The notes: generated by a model not told the origin, from the letters alone. Shown: positions 33,377 to 42,463, counted from the first letter of the stretch. The stretch is 64,000 nucleotides of DNA from Microbacterium aoyamense (GCF_023155855.1 NZ_JAKNUT010000001.1:186001-250000), one strand, 5' to 3'. Program-made: numbers and translations.

Positions 33377-34390
33377 TCACGCGCGCGAGGCTCCGACGGT
33401 GCCGAGATCGATGTAGGTCGGTGGGATCAGGTGAAGCCCCGAGGCCGGGGGCTCGGTCGTCAGCGCTCTCATGGCGAGATCGACCGCGAGCGCGCACGAC
33501 GAATCGGGCACGAGCGGGATGACGTCGATCGATTGCGCCAGCGTCGACATGTCGAAGGACGCTGCGACCGAGACGAGCGAGACATCTCCGGGAACCGATA
33601 GCCCGCGAGTGCGGAGCCGGTCCAGTACGACGGCGTGGACGCTGTCGGTCGCATGCAGGACCAGTGCGGTGGCACCGCCGTCGAGGAGTGCGTCCACCCT
33701 GGCCGCCACGGCCGCCGCACTCGCATCCACCTCCCCCGCGGAGCGGAATCCGAGCCGGACGGCGCGCTCGGCGGCACGAGCCTCGACCGCCCGGAGCACA
33801 CGTGGAGGGAAGTTCGACTTCGCGTACGCGATGTCGGGTTGACCGATCAGTCCGATGTTCCGGTGGCCCCGGTCGGCGAGCCGATCGACGGCGAGCGCAC
33901 CGGCCGCCTCGAAGTCGAGGTCGACGCAGATCAGTCCGTCGTGGTCGTCGGGAATGCCTATGAACACCGCGGGGGTACTGATCTGACGCGCGAGTGCGAC
34001 ACGCCCGTCATCGGGTGCGACGTCGAGCACGAGGATCGCGTCCACCAGCCCATTGGCCGCAACGCGCTGCATGCCTGCCTGCGCGTCCTCGTCGGTGAGG
34101 AGGAGCACGTCGTAGCCGTTCTGCCGAGCGGCGATCGCGGTGGCCAGGACGAACGCCATGTGGGTCGGCGCATGGGTGTCGCGCCGGAACGGCTCGGTCA
34201 GCGCGAAGATGTGCGTCCGGTCTCCGGCGAGCATGCGTGCCCCCGCATTGGGGCTGTAACCCAGCTCGCGGACGGCCGTCTCGATCCGGTGCCGCGTCGC
34301 CTCCGACACGGGCCTCTTGCCGCTCAGGGCATACGAGACCGTGCTGATCGACACTCCGGCCGCCTCGGCGACTTCGTTGATCTTGACCAT
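33377..34390 (-). CDS. LacI-family transcriptional regulator of the oligosaccharide operon
   Basis: A 337-residue repressor. The N-terminal helix-turn-helix is KINEVAEAAGVSISTVSYALSGKRPVS, followed by the hinge helix SPNAGARMLAG and a periplasmic-binding-protein-like effector domain (NIGLIGQPD, VSLVSV). It lies inside the operon, its ATG immediately after the beta-galactosidase stop, so it is probably autoregulated with the operon. The palindrome at 39679-39696 ahead of the binding-protein gene is its most likely operator. Confidence 0.9.
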   Translation of the reverse strand: MVKINEVAEAAGVSISTVSYALSGKRPVSEATRHRIETAVRELGYSPNAGARMLAGDRTHIFALTEPFRRDTHAPTHMAFVLATAIAARQNGYDVLLLTDEDAQAGMQRVAANGLVDAILVLDVAPDDGRVALARQISTPAVFIGIPDDHDGLICVDLDFEAAGALAVDRLADRGHRNIGLIGQPDIAYAKSNFPPRVLRAVEARAAERAVRLGFRSAGEVDASAAAVAARVDALLDGGATALVLHATDSVHAVVLDRLRTRGLSVPGDVSLVSVAASFDMSTLAQSIDVIPLVPDSSCALAVDLAMRALTTEPPASGLHLIPPTYIDLGTVGASRA

Positions 34391-36430
34391 TCAGTACTCC
34401 GCCATCGTGTCTGCAGGAGGGCTGTCCTCCGAGTGATCCTCGCGGATGACGTGCACGTCGCCCGGCGCGAGTACGATCTCAGGACCGACACGCTTGCCGG
34501 TCGCGACGTCCGTTCCCGACACCGCAACCGACGTCGGCGTCGAGCCGCGGTTGAATGCGAACGCGTAGGTGCCGGAGCGGGCATGCCGCCGCACTACCTC
34601 CACCGGTACGCCATCGACCACCTCGACTCCGGCATCGGCGATCTCCCGTTGGACGAGCGCCCGAAGACCGGCCCCTGTCAATCGGACGGAGACGTAGGTG
34701 ACGCTACCGCGACCGACCACGCTCCGCGTGATGGCCGGAGCTCCCCTCGGCAGGAGCGGGTGCGCACCGCCCTCGTGCGTCACCAGGACCTCAGCGTCCA
34801 TCGCGTGGACGACCTCCGTCCAGTCCTCGGCCACGGAGCCGTCCGACAGCGGAACGCCGGTTCCTGTCGGCAGCGGTACGAACTCCTCCACGCGGATGCC
34901 CGCAATGCGAGCGATCGCCCCTGAATATCCCCCGCGCCGCACGTGCAGATTCTCGTCAGCCGTGCCGGTGAGGAACCAGACCGCAAGATGGCCGCCGCCC
35001 CTGGCGTAGCTCTCCAGGCGGTCCGCATCGCCGTCCGACAAGACGAGGGTTGTCGGGACGAAGACGACGTCGTACGCGCCGAGGTCGCCGCCGGGCGGGA
35101 CGAAGTCGACGGTGAGGCCGGCATGCCCTGCCGCGGCGTGGATCTCGCGAACCTGTGCAAGGTAATCGATCTCGAGCGGCAGGCCACGGGTCTCCAGCGC
35201 CCACCACGCGTCCGCGCTCCAGACGATCGCGACCCGACTCTCGACGACGCGGTCGGCCGGGGCCTCCACGATCGATGAGAGGTCGCCGAGTTCGCGTCCC
35301 AGCGCCGAGATCTCGCGGAAGATCCGCGAGTCCGGACCCGCGTGGGGAACCATCGCCGAGTGGAAGAACTCCGAGCCCGTCGGCCCTGCCCTCCACTGGA
35401 AGAACAGCGACCCGCTGGCACCGCGCGAGATGTACTGGAGGGTGTGGCTGCGCAGCAGCCCGGGCTCGCGAACCAGCATCCGCCCCTCCTTCGTGAACAG
35501 CGGACTGGCGGACTGCTCCATGAGGAGCCACGGTCGTCCACCCGCGAGCGACCTCGCGAGGTCGGCGGCGAAGGCGATCTGGTCCTCGAGTGATCCGCCG
35601 CTCGGATCGGGGTAGTCGTCGATCGAGACCATGTCGAGCTCGCGCGCGAACGCCCAGTGATCGAAATGCAGCCACGTCGGGAGGATGTAGTTCGTCGTGG
35701 CGGGCACGCCGGGGGTGACCTCGCGCACGATCCGGAGCTGGTCCTGCAGGCACTCGAGCAACATGTCAGCGCTGAACCGCCGGAAGTCGAGCATCTGCGT
35801 CGGATTCGGAAGGTATTGCGTCCGCTGCGGCGCGAAGACCTGGTCCCACTGCGTGTAGCCCTGCGACCAGAAGGTCGTGTGCCACACCCGGTTGAGTTCC
35901 TCGAGGGATCCGTAGCGCCGCTCGAGCCAGATGCGGAATGCGGCATCCGTCTCGGGGCCATACGAAACGCTTCCGTACTCGTTGTGCAGGTGCCACATCG
36001 TGAGCGCCGGATGGTCCGCATACCTCTCCGCGAGAGCTCGCGTCGCCCGGCGAGCGGCGGCCCGATACGCCGCCGAGGCGGGGTTGTACGTGTCGCGGCT
36101 GCCGTGCAGGAGGCGCACGCCGTCGGCCGTCACAGGAAGCGCCTCAGGATGGCGGAGCGAGAACCACGGCGGTGGCGACGCAGTGGGCGTCGCGAGGATC
36201 ACACCGATCCCTGCATCCGCGAACCGATCCATCGCACGATCGAGCCAGCCGAACTCGAAGCGATCGGGCTCAGGCTGTATCGACGACCACGAGAAGACGC
36301 CGATCGTCGCGGAGTTCACGTTCGCCCGCCGCATCAGCTCGATGTCCTCGGCCAAGACGTCGTCCGACCACTGGTCGGGGTTGACGTCGCCGCCGAAGAG
36401 GATCTTGCCGGGGCTCCAGTGCGCACTCAT
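34391..36430 (-). CDS. beta-galactosidase, glycoside hydrolase family 42
   Basis: A 679-residue intracellular GH42 enzyme that hydrolyses terminal beta-galactosides. FGGDVNPDQW at the N-terminus and the acid/base Glu in WHLHNEYG (near residue 150) are visible, as is the nucleophile Glu in LLMEQSAS (near 303), with the barrel between. The trimerisation domain (VWSADAWWALE, GGGHLAVWFLTG) and a C-terminal beta-domain complete the family layout. Its ATG overlaps the upstream permease stop by 4 nt. With the GH31 xylosidase this suggests trimming of galactosylated, xylosylated oligosaccharides. Arabinosidase activity is known in a few relatives. Confidence 0.9.
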   Translation of the reverse strand: MSAHWSPGKILFGGDVNPDQWSDDVLAEDIELMRRANVNSATIGVFSWSSIQPEPDRFEFGWLDRAMDRFADAGIGVILATPTASPPPWFSLRHPEALPVTADGVRLLHGSRDTYNPASAAYRAAARRATRALAERYADHPALTMWHLHNEYGSVSYGPETDAAFRIWLERRYGSLEELNRVWHTTFWSQGYTQWDQVFAPQRTQYLPNPTQMLDFRRFSADMLLECLQDQLRIVREVTPGVPATTNYILPTWLHFDHWAFARELDMVSIDDYPDPSGGSLEDQIAFAADLARSLAGGRPWLLMEQSASPLFTKEGRMLVREPGLLRSHTLQYISRGASGSLFFQWRAGPTGSEFFHSAMVPHAGPDSRIFREISALGRELGDLSSIVEAPADRVVESRVAIVWSADAWWALETRGLPLEIDYLAQVREIHAAAGHAGLTVDFVPPGGDLGAYDVVFVPTTLVLSDGDADRLESYARGGGHLAVWFLTGTADENLHVRRGGYSGAIARIAGIRVEEFVPLPTGTGVPLSDGSVAEDWTEVVHAMDAEVLVTHEGGAHPLLPRGAPAITRSVVGRGSVTYVSVRLTGAGLRALVQREIADAGVEVVDGVPVEVVRRHARSGTYAFAFNRGSTPTSVAVSGTDVATGKRVGPEIVLAPGDVHVIREDHSEDSPPADTMAEY

Positions 36431-37287
36431 CCCTTGAGTCCGCCTGCCAGGAGGTCGGCCCGCCAGAACCGTTGCAGGATCAGCACCAGCGCGATCAGCG
36501 GCACGATCGAGACGAGCGAGCCCATGATGACGAGCGGGTAGAGGTCCGAGTCCCCCGCGCCGCGGGACAGGAAGGAGTACAGGCCGAGCGTCAGCGGGTA
36601 GTACTGCTGATTCGAGAGCATGATGAACGGAAGCAGGAAGTTGTTCCAGATCCCGACGAACTGCAGCAGGAACACCGTGACCAGCCCCGGCACCATCATC
36701 GGCAGGGCGATCGTGAAGAACGTCCGCGCCTCCCCCGCGCCATCTATGCGCGCCGCTTCCATCGTCTCGGTCGGCACCGCGGCCTGCGCGAAGACGCGGC
36801 AGAGGAAGATGCCGAACGGGTTGATGATCGAGGGAAGGAGCACCGACCAGTAGGTACCGGCCAGGCCGACGCTCGCCAGCAGCAGGTACTGAGGGACGGC
36901 GAGGATGATGCCCGGCACCAGCACGCCCGCGAGGATCGCGCCGAGCAGGATGCCGCGACCCGCGAACCGGAACTTCGCCAGAGCGTAGCCGCACATCGCT
37001 GAAACCAGAGTGGACAGCAGCGCACCGACGCCCGCGTAGAGGATGCTGTTCATCCCCCAGCGCCAGAAGACGCCGTCGCCATAGGTCGCCAGGGCGACGA
37101 AGTTGTCGATGAAGCCCGAGCCGGGCACGAACGAGAACGTCGTGAAGAGCTCGCGCGGAGTCTTGGACGATGCCGTGATGACCCAGACGACGGGGACGAG
37201 GCAGTAGACGGCCCCGACGACGAGCACGAGGGTGGCGAGCGGGGAGAAGCCTCTTCTGCGTCGGCTCGCCGCGGTCAGGGCTGTCAT
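36427..37287 (-). CDS. ABC sugar permease, MalG-like
   Basis: A 286-residue inner-membrane permease of the CUT1 sugar ABC family. Six helices are visible, and the ATPase-coupling EAA loop is MEAARIDGAGEARTFFTIALPMM. It forms a heterodimer with the next permease upstream. Both ends overlap neighbours by 4 nt. No ATP-binding subunit is encoded in the operon, so a shared MsiK-type ATPase elsewhere in the genome is expected, as is usual for CUT1 systems in actinobacteria. Confidence 0.92.
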   Translation of the reverse strand: MTALTAASRRRRGFSPLATLVLVVGAVYCLVPVVWVITASSKTPRELFTTFSFVPGSGFIDNFVALATYGDGVFWRWGMNSILYAGVGALLSTLVSAMCGYALAKFRFAGRGILLGAILAGVLVPGIILAVPQYLLLASVGLAGTYWSVLLPSIINPFGIFLCRVFAQAAVPTETMEAARIDGAGEARTFFTIALPMMVPGLVTVFLLQFVGIWNNFLLPFIMLSNQQYYPLTLGLYSFLSRGAGDSDLYPLVIMGSLVSIVPLIALVLILQRFWRADLLAGGLKG

Positions 37288-38216
37288 TCGCTGTCTCCGA
37301 ACGTACGGCGCTGGAAGAAGCGCAGGATGAGCACCGACAGGACCAGCGTCGCGATCGCCAGCACGACGGATGCCGCGGATGCACCGCCGAGGTTCGCGTT
37401 GACGAAGGCCTCCTGGTAGATCCACATGAGCGGGACCCACGTGGAGGAGATGGTGTTCGTCAGGGGCCGCAGTGTCTGGGGCTCGCTGTAGAACTGCAGC
37501 GTTCCGATGACCGAGAAGAGGCCGGTCAGCACGATGGCGGGAGCCACGAGCGGAATCTTGATGCGCAGGGCGATGGTCCATTCACCGGCACCGTCGAGGC
37601 GCGCTGCCTCGTAGATCTCGGTGGGGATGGAGCGCAGTGAGGTGTAGATGATGATCATGTTGAACCCGACGCCAGTCCACAGAGCGATATTGGCCAGCGA
37701 GAAGTACAGGAGCGGACCGTCGAGGAACGGGATGCTGCTGCCGCCCAGCTCACGGGCGATGAAGCTGAAGGGGCTCGTGCTGGGCAGGTACATGAACCCC
37801 CACAGCAGGCTCGCGATGACGCCAGGCACGGCGTAGGGGATGAAGATCGCCGTGCGCGAGAACCGTCGTGCCCGCGACCGCGGTGCGTCGAGCAGGAGAG
37901 CGAACAGCAGCGCGAGACCCAAGACGGCCGGAATGGCGATGAGTCCGTAGAGGCCGATCCGGCCGAATCCCTGGAGGAACTCCGAATCGGTGAGTGCGGC
38001 GATGTAATTCTCGAAACCGACGAATCCCTCCACACGGCGGCCGAATGCACCCGCGCCCTCGACCCGCTCACCTCGGAAGCTCAGGAAGATCGAGTACGCG
38101 ATCGGGATCAGAAGGAACAGGACGAAGAGGACGATCGCCGGCGCGGCGAAGAGCCAGGGGGTGACGGTGCGTCCGCGGATGCCGCGACGTCGTGGCGTCA
38201 TTGCGTGAGTGGTCAT
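37284..38216 (-). CDS. ABC sugar permease, MalF-like
   Basis: A 310-residue inner-membrane permease with six helices (first at PWLFAAPAIVLFVLFLLIPI) and the EAA loop YEAARLDGAGEWTIALRIKIP. It partners the MalG-like permease whose start overlaps its stop. The ATG at 38216 follows GGAGA. A 34-bp perfect palindrome lies between it and the binding-protein gene upstream and may lower its expression relative to the binding protein. Confidence 0.92.
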   Translation of the reverse strand: MTTHAMTPRRRGIRGRTVTPWLFAAPAIVLFVLFLLIPIAYSIFLSFRGERVEGAGAFGRRVEGFVGFENYIAALTDSEFLQGFGRIGLYGLIAIPAVLGLALLFALLLDAPRSRARRFSRTAIFIPYAVPGVIASLLWGFMYLPSTSPFSFIARELGGSSIPFLDGPLLYFSLANIALWTGVGFNMIIIYTSLRSIPTEIYEAARLDGAGEWTIALRIKIPLVAPAIVLTGLFSVIGTLQFYSEPQTLRPLTNTISSTWVPLMWIYQEAFVNANLGGASAASVVLAIATLVLSVLILRFFQRRTFGDSE

Positions 38217-38231
38217 GATTCTCCGTGGTGG

Positions 38232-38265
38232 CCGGGTGGTGCTCGACGCGTCGAGCACCACCCGG
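38232..38265 (-). promoter_or_regulatory. 34-bp perfect palindrome between binding-protein and permease genes
   Basis: Positions 38232-38248 (CCGGGTGGTGCTCGACG) are followed directly by the exact complement to 38265, a stem of up to 17 bp. It begins 4 bp after the binding-protein stop and ends 15 bp before the permease start. It could act as an mRNA-stabilising or partially terminating hairpin, as known in maltose-type operons. Confidence 0.8.
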
Positions 38266-38269
38266 TGCA

Positions 38270-39607
38270 CTACTTGACGGTGTACCCGGTCTTCTCGAGG
38301 TCGTCGACGACGACACCCTGGATCTCGGAGTAGACGTCGCGGAAGGATCCGCCGTCGAGCGCGGCTGCGCTGAGGGCGTCGACGAACGCGCCCATCGCGA
38401 CATTGACGTTCGGCCCCCACGTCACGGGGATCGTCGTGTTCTCGACGATCTCGTCCGCGACTTCCCAGAAGTCGGTCTGTTGCGGCATGAGCGCCGGCGG
38501 GTCGTTCTCGAGCGTCGCCTCGCGGCCGGCAGTGCCGGCAGGGTAGAGGTCCAGCGTGAGCAGGAGCTCGGAGCCCTCATCGGATGCACCGAGCCACGCG
38601 GCGAACTTCGCCGCCGCCTCCGCGTGCGCCGACTTCTCGGGGACGAGGTACGCCGAGCCGCCCAGGAACGGCACCGCCGGATCGCCTTCCGTCCACTGCG
38701 GGAGGGGGATCGACGCCCAGTTGCCGGCCGTCTCGGGTGCGACCGAGTAGATGACGCTCGGCGCCCAGGCAGCCGCCGTCCAGCTGAGGAGCTTGCCTTC
38801 GTTGACCTTCGCGTTCCACTCGGGAGTCAGCAGCGGCTCGACCGACATGAGATCGCGGTCGACGAGGTCCTGCCAGAAGTCGGCGGTCGCGAGCGACTCC
38901 TCGCCGTCGATGCCGACCGACCACGCGTCGCCGTCGGTGCTCCACCACTCGGCTCCCGCCTGCGTCGCGTTCGCGGCGAAGAACTCGAACTCCGTCGATG
39001 AGAAGCTGCCGATGTAGACCGAGGGGTCCTGCGCGTGGATCGTCTCGGCGGCCGCGGCATACTCCGCCCACGTCGTCGGCGGTTCGACGCCGTATTGCTC
39101 GAAGAGGTCCGCTCGATATGTCATCGTCATCGGACCGATGTCCTGCGGGACGCCGTAGACCTGGTCGCCGAGGGTCGTCAGCGCCCAGATGTTGTCCGCG
39201 ACGTACGGCGTGTTGTCGGCCACATTCTCGGTGATGTCCTTGATGACGCCGGCCGTGACGAGCGAGGGGATCGCGCGGTACTCCACCTGGACGATGTCGG
39301 GCGTGTCGTCTGCCCGGTCGGCAGCGAGCAGCTTCGACGACGTGTCGGCGGTACCGCCGACCTCGGCGAGCTCGATCGTGACGCCCGGGTTCTCGGCCTC
39401 GTATTGGTCGATGATGGCCTGCGCCTTGGGGTCGGCCTCCTTGAGGGACCACGTCCAGAACTGCAGGGTGACGTCTTCGCCACCTCCTCCGCCGTCATCG
39501 GCCCCGCCTGCGCAGCCGGCCAGCGCCAAGGCGCCGACCGTGAGCGAAGCCATGGTGACCAGGCGCGTACGACGGTTCACGATGCGACGTGTGCCGTGTG
39601 ATTCCAT
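38270..39607 (-). CDS. extracellular sugar-binding lipoprotein of an ABC importer
   Basis: A 445-residue solute-binding protein of the CUT1 family. It has a basic N-terminus, a hydrophobic core and the lipobox LAGC with the lipidated Cys at residue 32, followed by a Gly/Asp linker. The mature part shows LQFWTWS, GVPQDIGPMTMTYRADLFEQYG and LGGSAYLVPEKSAH, typical of oligosaccharide binders. The ATG follows AAGGAG. It is the promoter-proximal gene of the operon and is separated from the permeases by a strong hairpin, which favours higher expression. Confidence 0.92.
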   Translation of the reverse strand: MESHGTRRIVNRRTRLVTMASLTVGALALAGCAGGADDGGGGGEDVTLQFWTWSLKEADPKAQAIIDQYEAENPGVTIELAEVGGTADTSSKLLAADRADDTPDIVQVEYRAIPSLVTAGVIKDITENVADNTPYVADNIWALTTLGDQVYGVPQDIGPMTMTYRADLFEQYGVEPPTTWAEYAAAAETIHAQDPSVYIGSFSSTEFEFFAANATQAGAEWWSTDGDAWSVGIDGEESLATADFWQDLVDRDLMSVEPLLTPEWNAKVNEGKLLSWTAAAWAPSVIYSVAPETAGNWASIPLPQWTEGDPAVPFLGGSAYLVPEKSAHAEAAAKFAAWLGASDEGSELLLTLDLYPAGTAGREATLENDPPALMPQQTDFWEVADEIVENTTIPVTWGPNVNVAMGAFVDALSAAALDGGSFRDVYSEIQGVVVDDLEKTGYTVK

Positions 39608-39654
39608 GCGACATCTCCTTCGATGCGACAGACGGACAGTCCGGCCTGTCGTTC

Positions 39655-39696
39655 ATTATGGGGAGTCGATCCTCGACTCGTCGAAGCGCTTCGACG
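39655..39696 (-). promoter_or_regulatory. LacI-type operator and -10 of the oligosaccharide operon
   Basis: CGTCGAAGCGCTTCGACG (39679-39696) is an 18-bp perfect palindrome with the central CG typical of LacI-family sites. A second, imperfect half-related site GAAACGCTTC follows at 39697-39706. On the minus strand a CATAAT -10 lies at 39660-39655, so the palindrome covers the -35 zone, a repressing position. Confidence 0.7.
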
Positions 39697-39775
39697 GAAA
39701 CGCTTCGACGGACACTATATGCACAGCGTCGAGAGCCGTGCAAGAGGTTTGTCGTCAAAACCAACGAATTCCCCC

Positions 39776-39797
39776 TAGAATCATGGAAACGTTGTCA
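39776..39797 (+). promoter_or_regulatory. -10 and LacI-type operator of the GH43 gene
   Basis: TAGAAT (39776-39781) is a good -10. TGGAAACGTTGTCA (39784-39797), an imperfect palindrome around AACGTT, covers the expected transcription start. It differs from the operator of the divergent operon, so it is a candidate site for the second LacI regulator at 41265-42314. Confidence 0.55.
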
Positions 39798-39816
39798 TTC
39801 TGATGGGAGCATGCAC

Positions 39817-41298
39817 ATGGGGCTGAGCAATCCGATCCTCCGCGGAGTGCATCCCGACCCGTCGATCTGCCGCGTCGGCGATGCCTACTATCTGGCGACG
39901 TCGTCCTTCGCGATGCACCCCGGGATCCCGATCCATCGCAGCCGAGACCTCTCGACGTGGGAGCTCATCGGTCACGTCCTCACCGGCGACTCGTGGATTC
40001 CGCTCGAAGGCTTCGACAGCTCGGACGGTGTGTGGGCGCCCACCATCAGGCACCACGACGGCGTGTTCTACGTCGTCTTCACCCTCGCCCACGGACGCAC
40101 GGGAGCATCGACCTACGTCTGCACAGCGACAGACCCGGCAGGGCCGTGGACACGTGACGCAATAACCGGCGCCGAGGGCATCGACCCGTCGCTCTTCTTC
40201 GACGATGACGGCACCTGCTGGTTCTCCGCCGCGCGAGACGCCGTCGATCCGGGCGCATACGGGCCGGGCGAGATCTGGGTCCAGCAGTTCGACCTGGCCA
40301 CCTCAGCCCTCGTCGGTCCGCGCCGGGCCGTATGGCACGGAGCTCTTGCGCGAACGTGGGTCGAGGCCCCGCACATCTACAAGGCGAACGGCGAGTATCA
40401 CCTGATCGCGGCCGAAGGCGGGACCGAGTACAACCACTCCATCACCGCCGCGCGGGCCCCTCACCCGCTCGGCCCGTACACGACCGACCCACGCAGCCCC
40501 CTGCTCACGCACCGGCATCTCGGCCGCGACAGCCCGATTCAGAACGTCGGCCACGGCGACGTCGTGTGGTCCCCCGAGGGGACGCCCTGGGGTGTCGCGC
40601 TCGGAGTCCGCCCCGTCGATGGTCACCACACGCTGGGGCGCGAGACGTTCCTCGTGCCGATGTCATGGGATGGGGACGGCCCGGTCTTCGCGCCTGGCGA
40701 GGGTGCGATCGTCATGGACGCCGACGACGATGTCGACCCGATCGAGCCCGCGTGGGTGGCCCTTCGCGGTCCCGTCGATGCTCGCGTCGACGCCGGCGAA
40801 ATCATCCTCGGCGCGTCGCCGCTGACGCTCGCGCAGACGGGGACGCCGTCGTTCCTCGGCGTCCGCCAGACCATGCGCACGAGCACCTTCGAGGCGACGG
40901 TCGACCCGCCCACGGTCGAGGGTCAGCGGCTCGGGATCTTCGCCTTCCAGAACGAGAAGTACCACGTCGGCGTCGTTGCGATGGGCCGCGACGGCGACAC
41001 CGTGGTGCAGATCATCGCCGTCTCGGCCGGTACCGAGACGGTGCTCGACGAAGGCACCCTCGCCGGTTCGGTGCGCATGCGGATCACGACGGCTCCCACG
41101 ACCTACCTCTTCGAAGCCACCGGCGGCGGGGGGGAACGGGTGTCCGCGAGCATTCCGCACACGGCCTTGAGCACCGAGACGGGCGGCGGATTCGTCGGCG
41201 TGCTGATCGGCCCGTGGCACGGCGGGACGACTGGCGACGACCCCGCCGTCTTCAGCGATGTCTCCTATCGGAGCGGCACCGACGACGCGAACGCCTGA
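39817..41298 (+). CDS. glycoside hydrolase family 43 enzyme (beta-xylosidase/arabinofuranosidase-like)
   Basis: A 493-residue protein. The five-bladed propeller begins NPILRGVHPDPSI with the catalytic base D14. A second acidic residue lies in the TGAEGIDPSLFFDDDG blade and a Glu in TWVEAPHIYK. A C-terminal beta-sandwich (from about residue 320) is as in GH43 xylosidases. No signal peptide, so it acts on imported oligosaccharides. The ATG at 39817 has GGGAG 7 nt upstream, better than the ATG at 39811. Its end overlaps the convergent LacI gene by 34 bp. Xylosidase and arabinofuranosidase activity cannot be separated here. Confidence 0.88.
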   Translation: MGLSNPILRGVHPDPSICRVGDAYYLATSSFAMHPGIPIHRSRDLSTWELIGHVLTGDSWIPLEGFDSSDGVWAPTIRHHDGVFYVVFTLAHGRTGASTYVCTATDPAGPWTRDAITGAEGIDPSLFFDDDGTCWFSAARDAVDPGAYGPGEIWVQQFDLATSALVGPRRAVWHGALARTWVEAPHIYKANGEYHLIAAEGGTEYNHSITAARAPHPLGPYTTDPRSPLLTHRHLGRDSPIQNVGHGDVVWSPEGTPWGVALGVRPVDGHHTLGRETFLVPMSWDGDGPVFAPGEGAIVMDADDDVDPIEPAWVALRGPVDARVDAGEIILGASPLTLAQTGTPSFLGVRQTMRTSTFEATVDPPTVEGQRLGIFAFQNEKYHVGVVAMGRDGDTVVQIIAVSAGTETVLDEGTLAGSVRMRITTAPTTYLFEATGGGGERVSASIPHTALSTETGGGFVGVLIGPWHGGTTGDDPAVFSDVSYRSGTDDANA

Positions 41299-42314
41299 CG
41301 GCGCGGCGACGAGGTGCTCGCGCGCACCACGAGGTCGGGCTCGAGCAGGAGGTGACGAGCGCGCCCGCCGTCCATGAGGTCGAGCAGGCCCGTTACGGCG
41401 CGGCGACCGAGGGCCACGAAGTCCTGGTGCACCGTCGTGAGCGCGGGCACGAAGAAGTCGGTGCCGGGCATGTCGTCGAACCCGACCACCGACACCGCAC
41501 GTGGCACGTCGATGCCGCGCGCGGCGAGCGCAGCGAGGACACCGAGCGCGGTCTGATCGTTCCCCGCGAAGATCGCGGTGGGCGCCGACTCGCGGTCGGC
41601 AAGCCGCGCGGCCCACTCGAAGCCGCTGCGGGCGGTGAAGTCCCCCTCCACGAACTCGGGCGCCGCGATGCCCGAGACGATCATCTGGTCGCGCCAGCCG
41701 TCGAGTCGAGCACGCCCGTCGAAGGTATCCAGCCGCCCGGTGATGTGAACGATGTTGCGGTGACCGAGGCCGACGAGATGCCGCGCAGCGGCGCGCGCCC
41801 CGTGCACCTGATCGATCTCGACTGATGCCACGTTGCCGTTCCCGACGTCCCCCGACATCACGACAGTGACCGCGACTCCGGGGGCGAGAGCCGCCAATGC
41901 CGAGAGAGCCACCCCACGGTCAGCGATGACAACGATCCCGGCGACTCCTTGACCGACGAGGCGGTCGATCAACGCAGCCAACGAGTCGTCTCCGCCCGGA
42001 CGCCAACTCGCCATCGAGAGCGAGAAGCCGGACTCGGCGGCGCACTCCTCGACGCCGAAGAGCACACGGGGCAACTCGAAGAGCCCGGAGCCGGCGAGAA
42101 CGAGCCCGAGTGCGTTGGTGCGACCGCGCTTGAGCGCACGAGCCATGTCGTTGCGGCGATAGCCCACTTCTGCGATGGCGGCCTCGACGCGCGCACGCGT
42201 GTCGAGGCGAACCGACTCGGGGTCGTTGAGCACGCGACTCACGGTGACGTGCGCAACCCCCGCGAGCCGCGCGACGTCGACCATGCTCGGACGGCGATTC
42301 TGCGGACCTGGCAC
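41265..42314 (-). CDS. LacI-family transcriptional regulator
   Basis: A 349-residue repressor with helix-turn-helix MVDVARLAGVAHVTVSRVLNDPESV, hinge RRNDMARALKRGRTNALG and effector domain (GIVVIADRG, VVGFDDMPGTDFF). I start it at the GTG at 42314, 7 nt after GAGGGGA; a GTG 6 nt upstream would sit on top of the ribosome site. It is tail-to-tail with the GH43 gene, overlapping it by 34 bp, and is a plausible regulator of that gene. Confidence 0.88.
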   Translation of the reverse strand: MPGPQNRRPSMVDVARLAGVAHVTVSRVLNDPESVRLDTRARVEAAIAEVGYRRNDMARALKRGRTNALGLVLAGSGLFELPRVLFGVEECAAESGFSLSMASWRPGGDDSLAALIDRLVGQGVAGIVVIADRGVALSALAALAPGVAVTVVMSGDVGNGNVASVEIDQVHGARAAARHLVGLGHRNIVHITGRLDTFDGRARLDGWRDQMIVSGIAAPEFVEGDFTARSGFEWAARLADRESAPTAIFAGNDQTALGVLAALAARGIDVPRAVSVVGFDDMPGTDFFVPALTTVHQDFVALGRRAVTGLLDLMDGGRARHLLLEPDLVVRASTSSPRRQAFASSVPLR

Positions 42315-42426
42315 GCGCACTCCCCTCTCCTTGGAGGCTATCGCTCCGCCGGTCTCACTCCCGCCGCCGCCGCGATTGAGCACACTGACACATTTCGTCA
42401 TCAAGGGGATGCCTCGACAGGGCGAT

Positions 42427-42456
42427 TTGACGCATACCGACGCATTCGGTCATAAT
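42427..42456 (+). promoter_or_regulatory. promoter with OmpR-type direct repeat, upstream of the Cys-rich micro-ORF
   Basis: TTGACG (42427-42432) and CATAAT (42451-42456) are 18 bp apart. GACGCAT occurs at 42429-42435 and 42439-42445, a direct repeat with 10-bp period lying on one helix face between the two boxes. That is how OmpR/PhoB-type winged-helix proteins bind, and such a protein is encoded 300 bp downstream. Confidence 0.6.
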
Positions 42457-42463
42457 CGGCCTC

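Noticed and set aside
30778..33522. A 914-codon plus-strand open frame
   Set aside because: It is antisense to the clearly conserved GH31 gene and has the Arg/Val/Glu/His-rich composition of a shadow frame.
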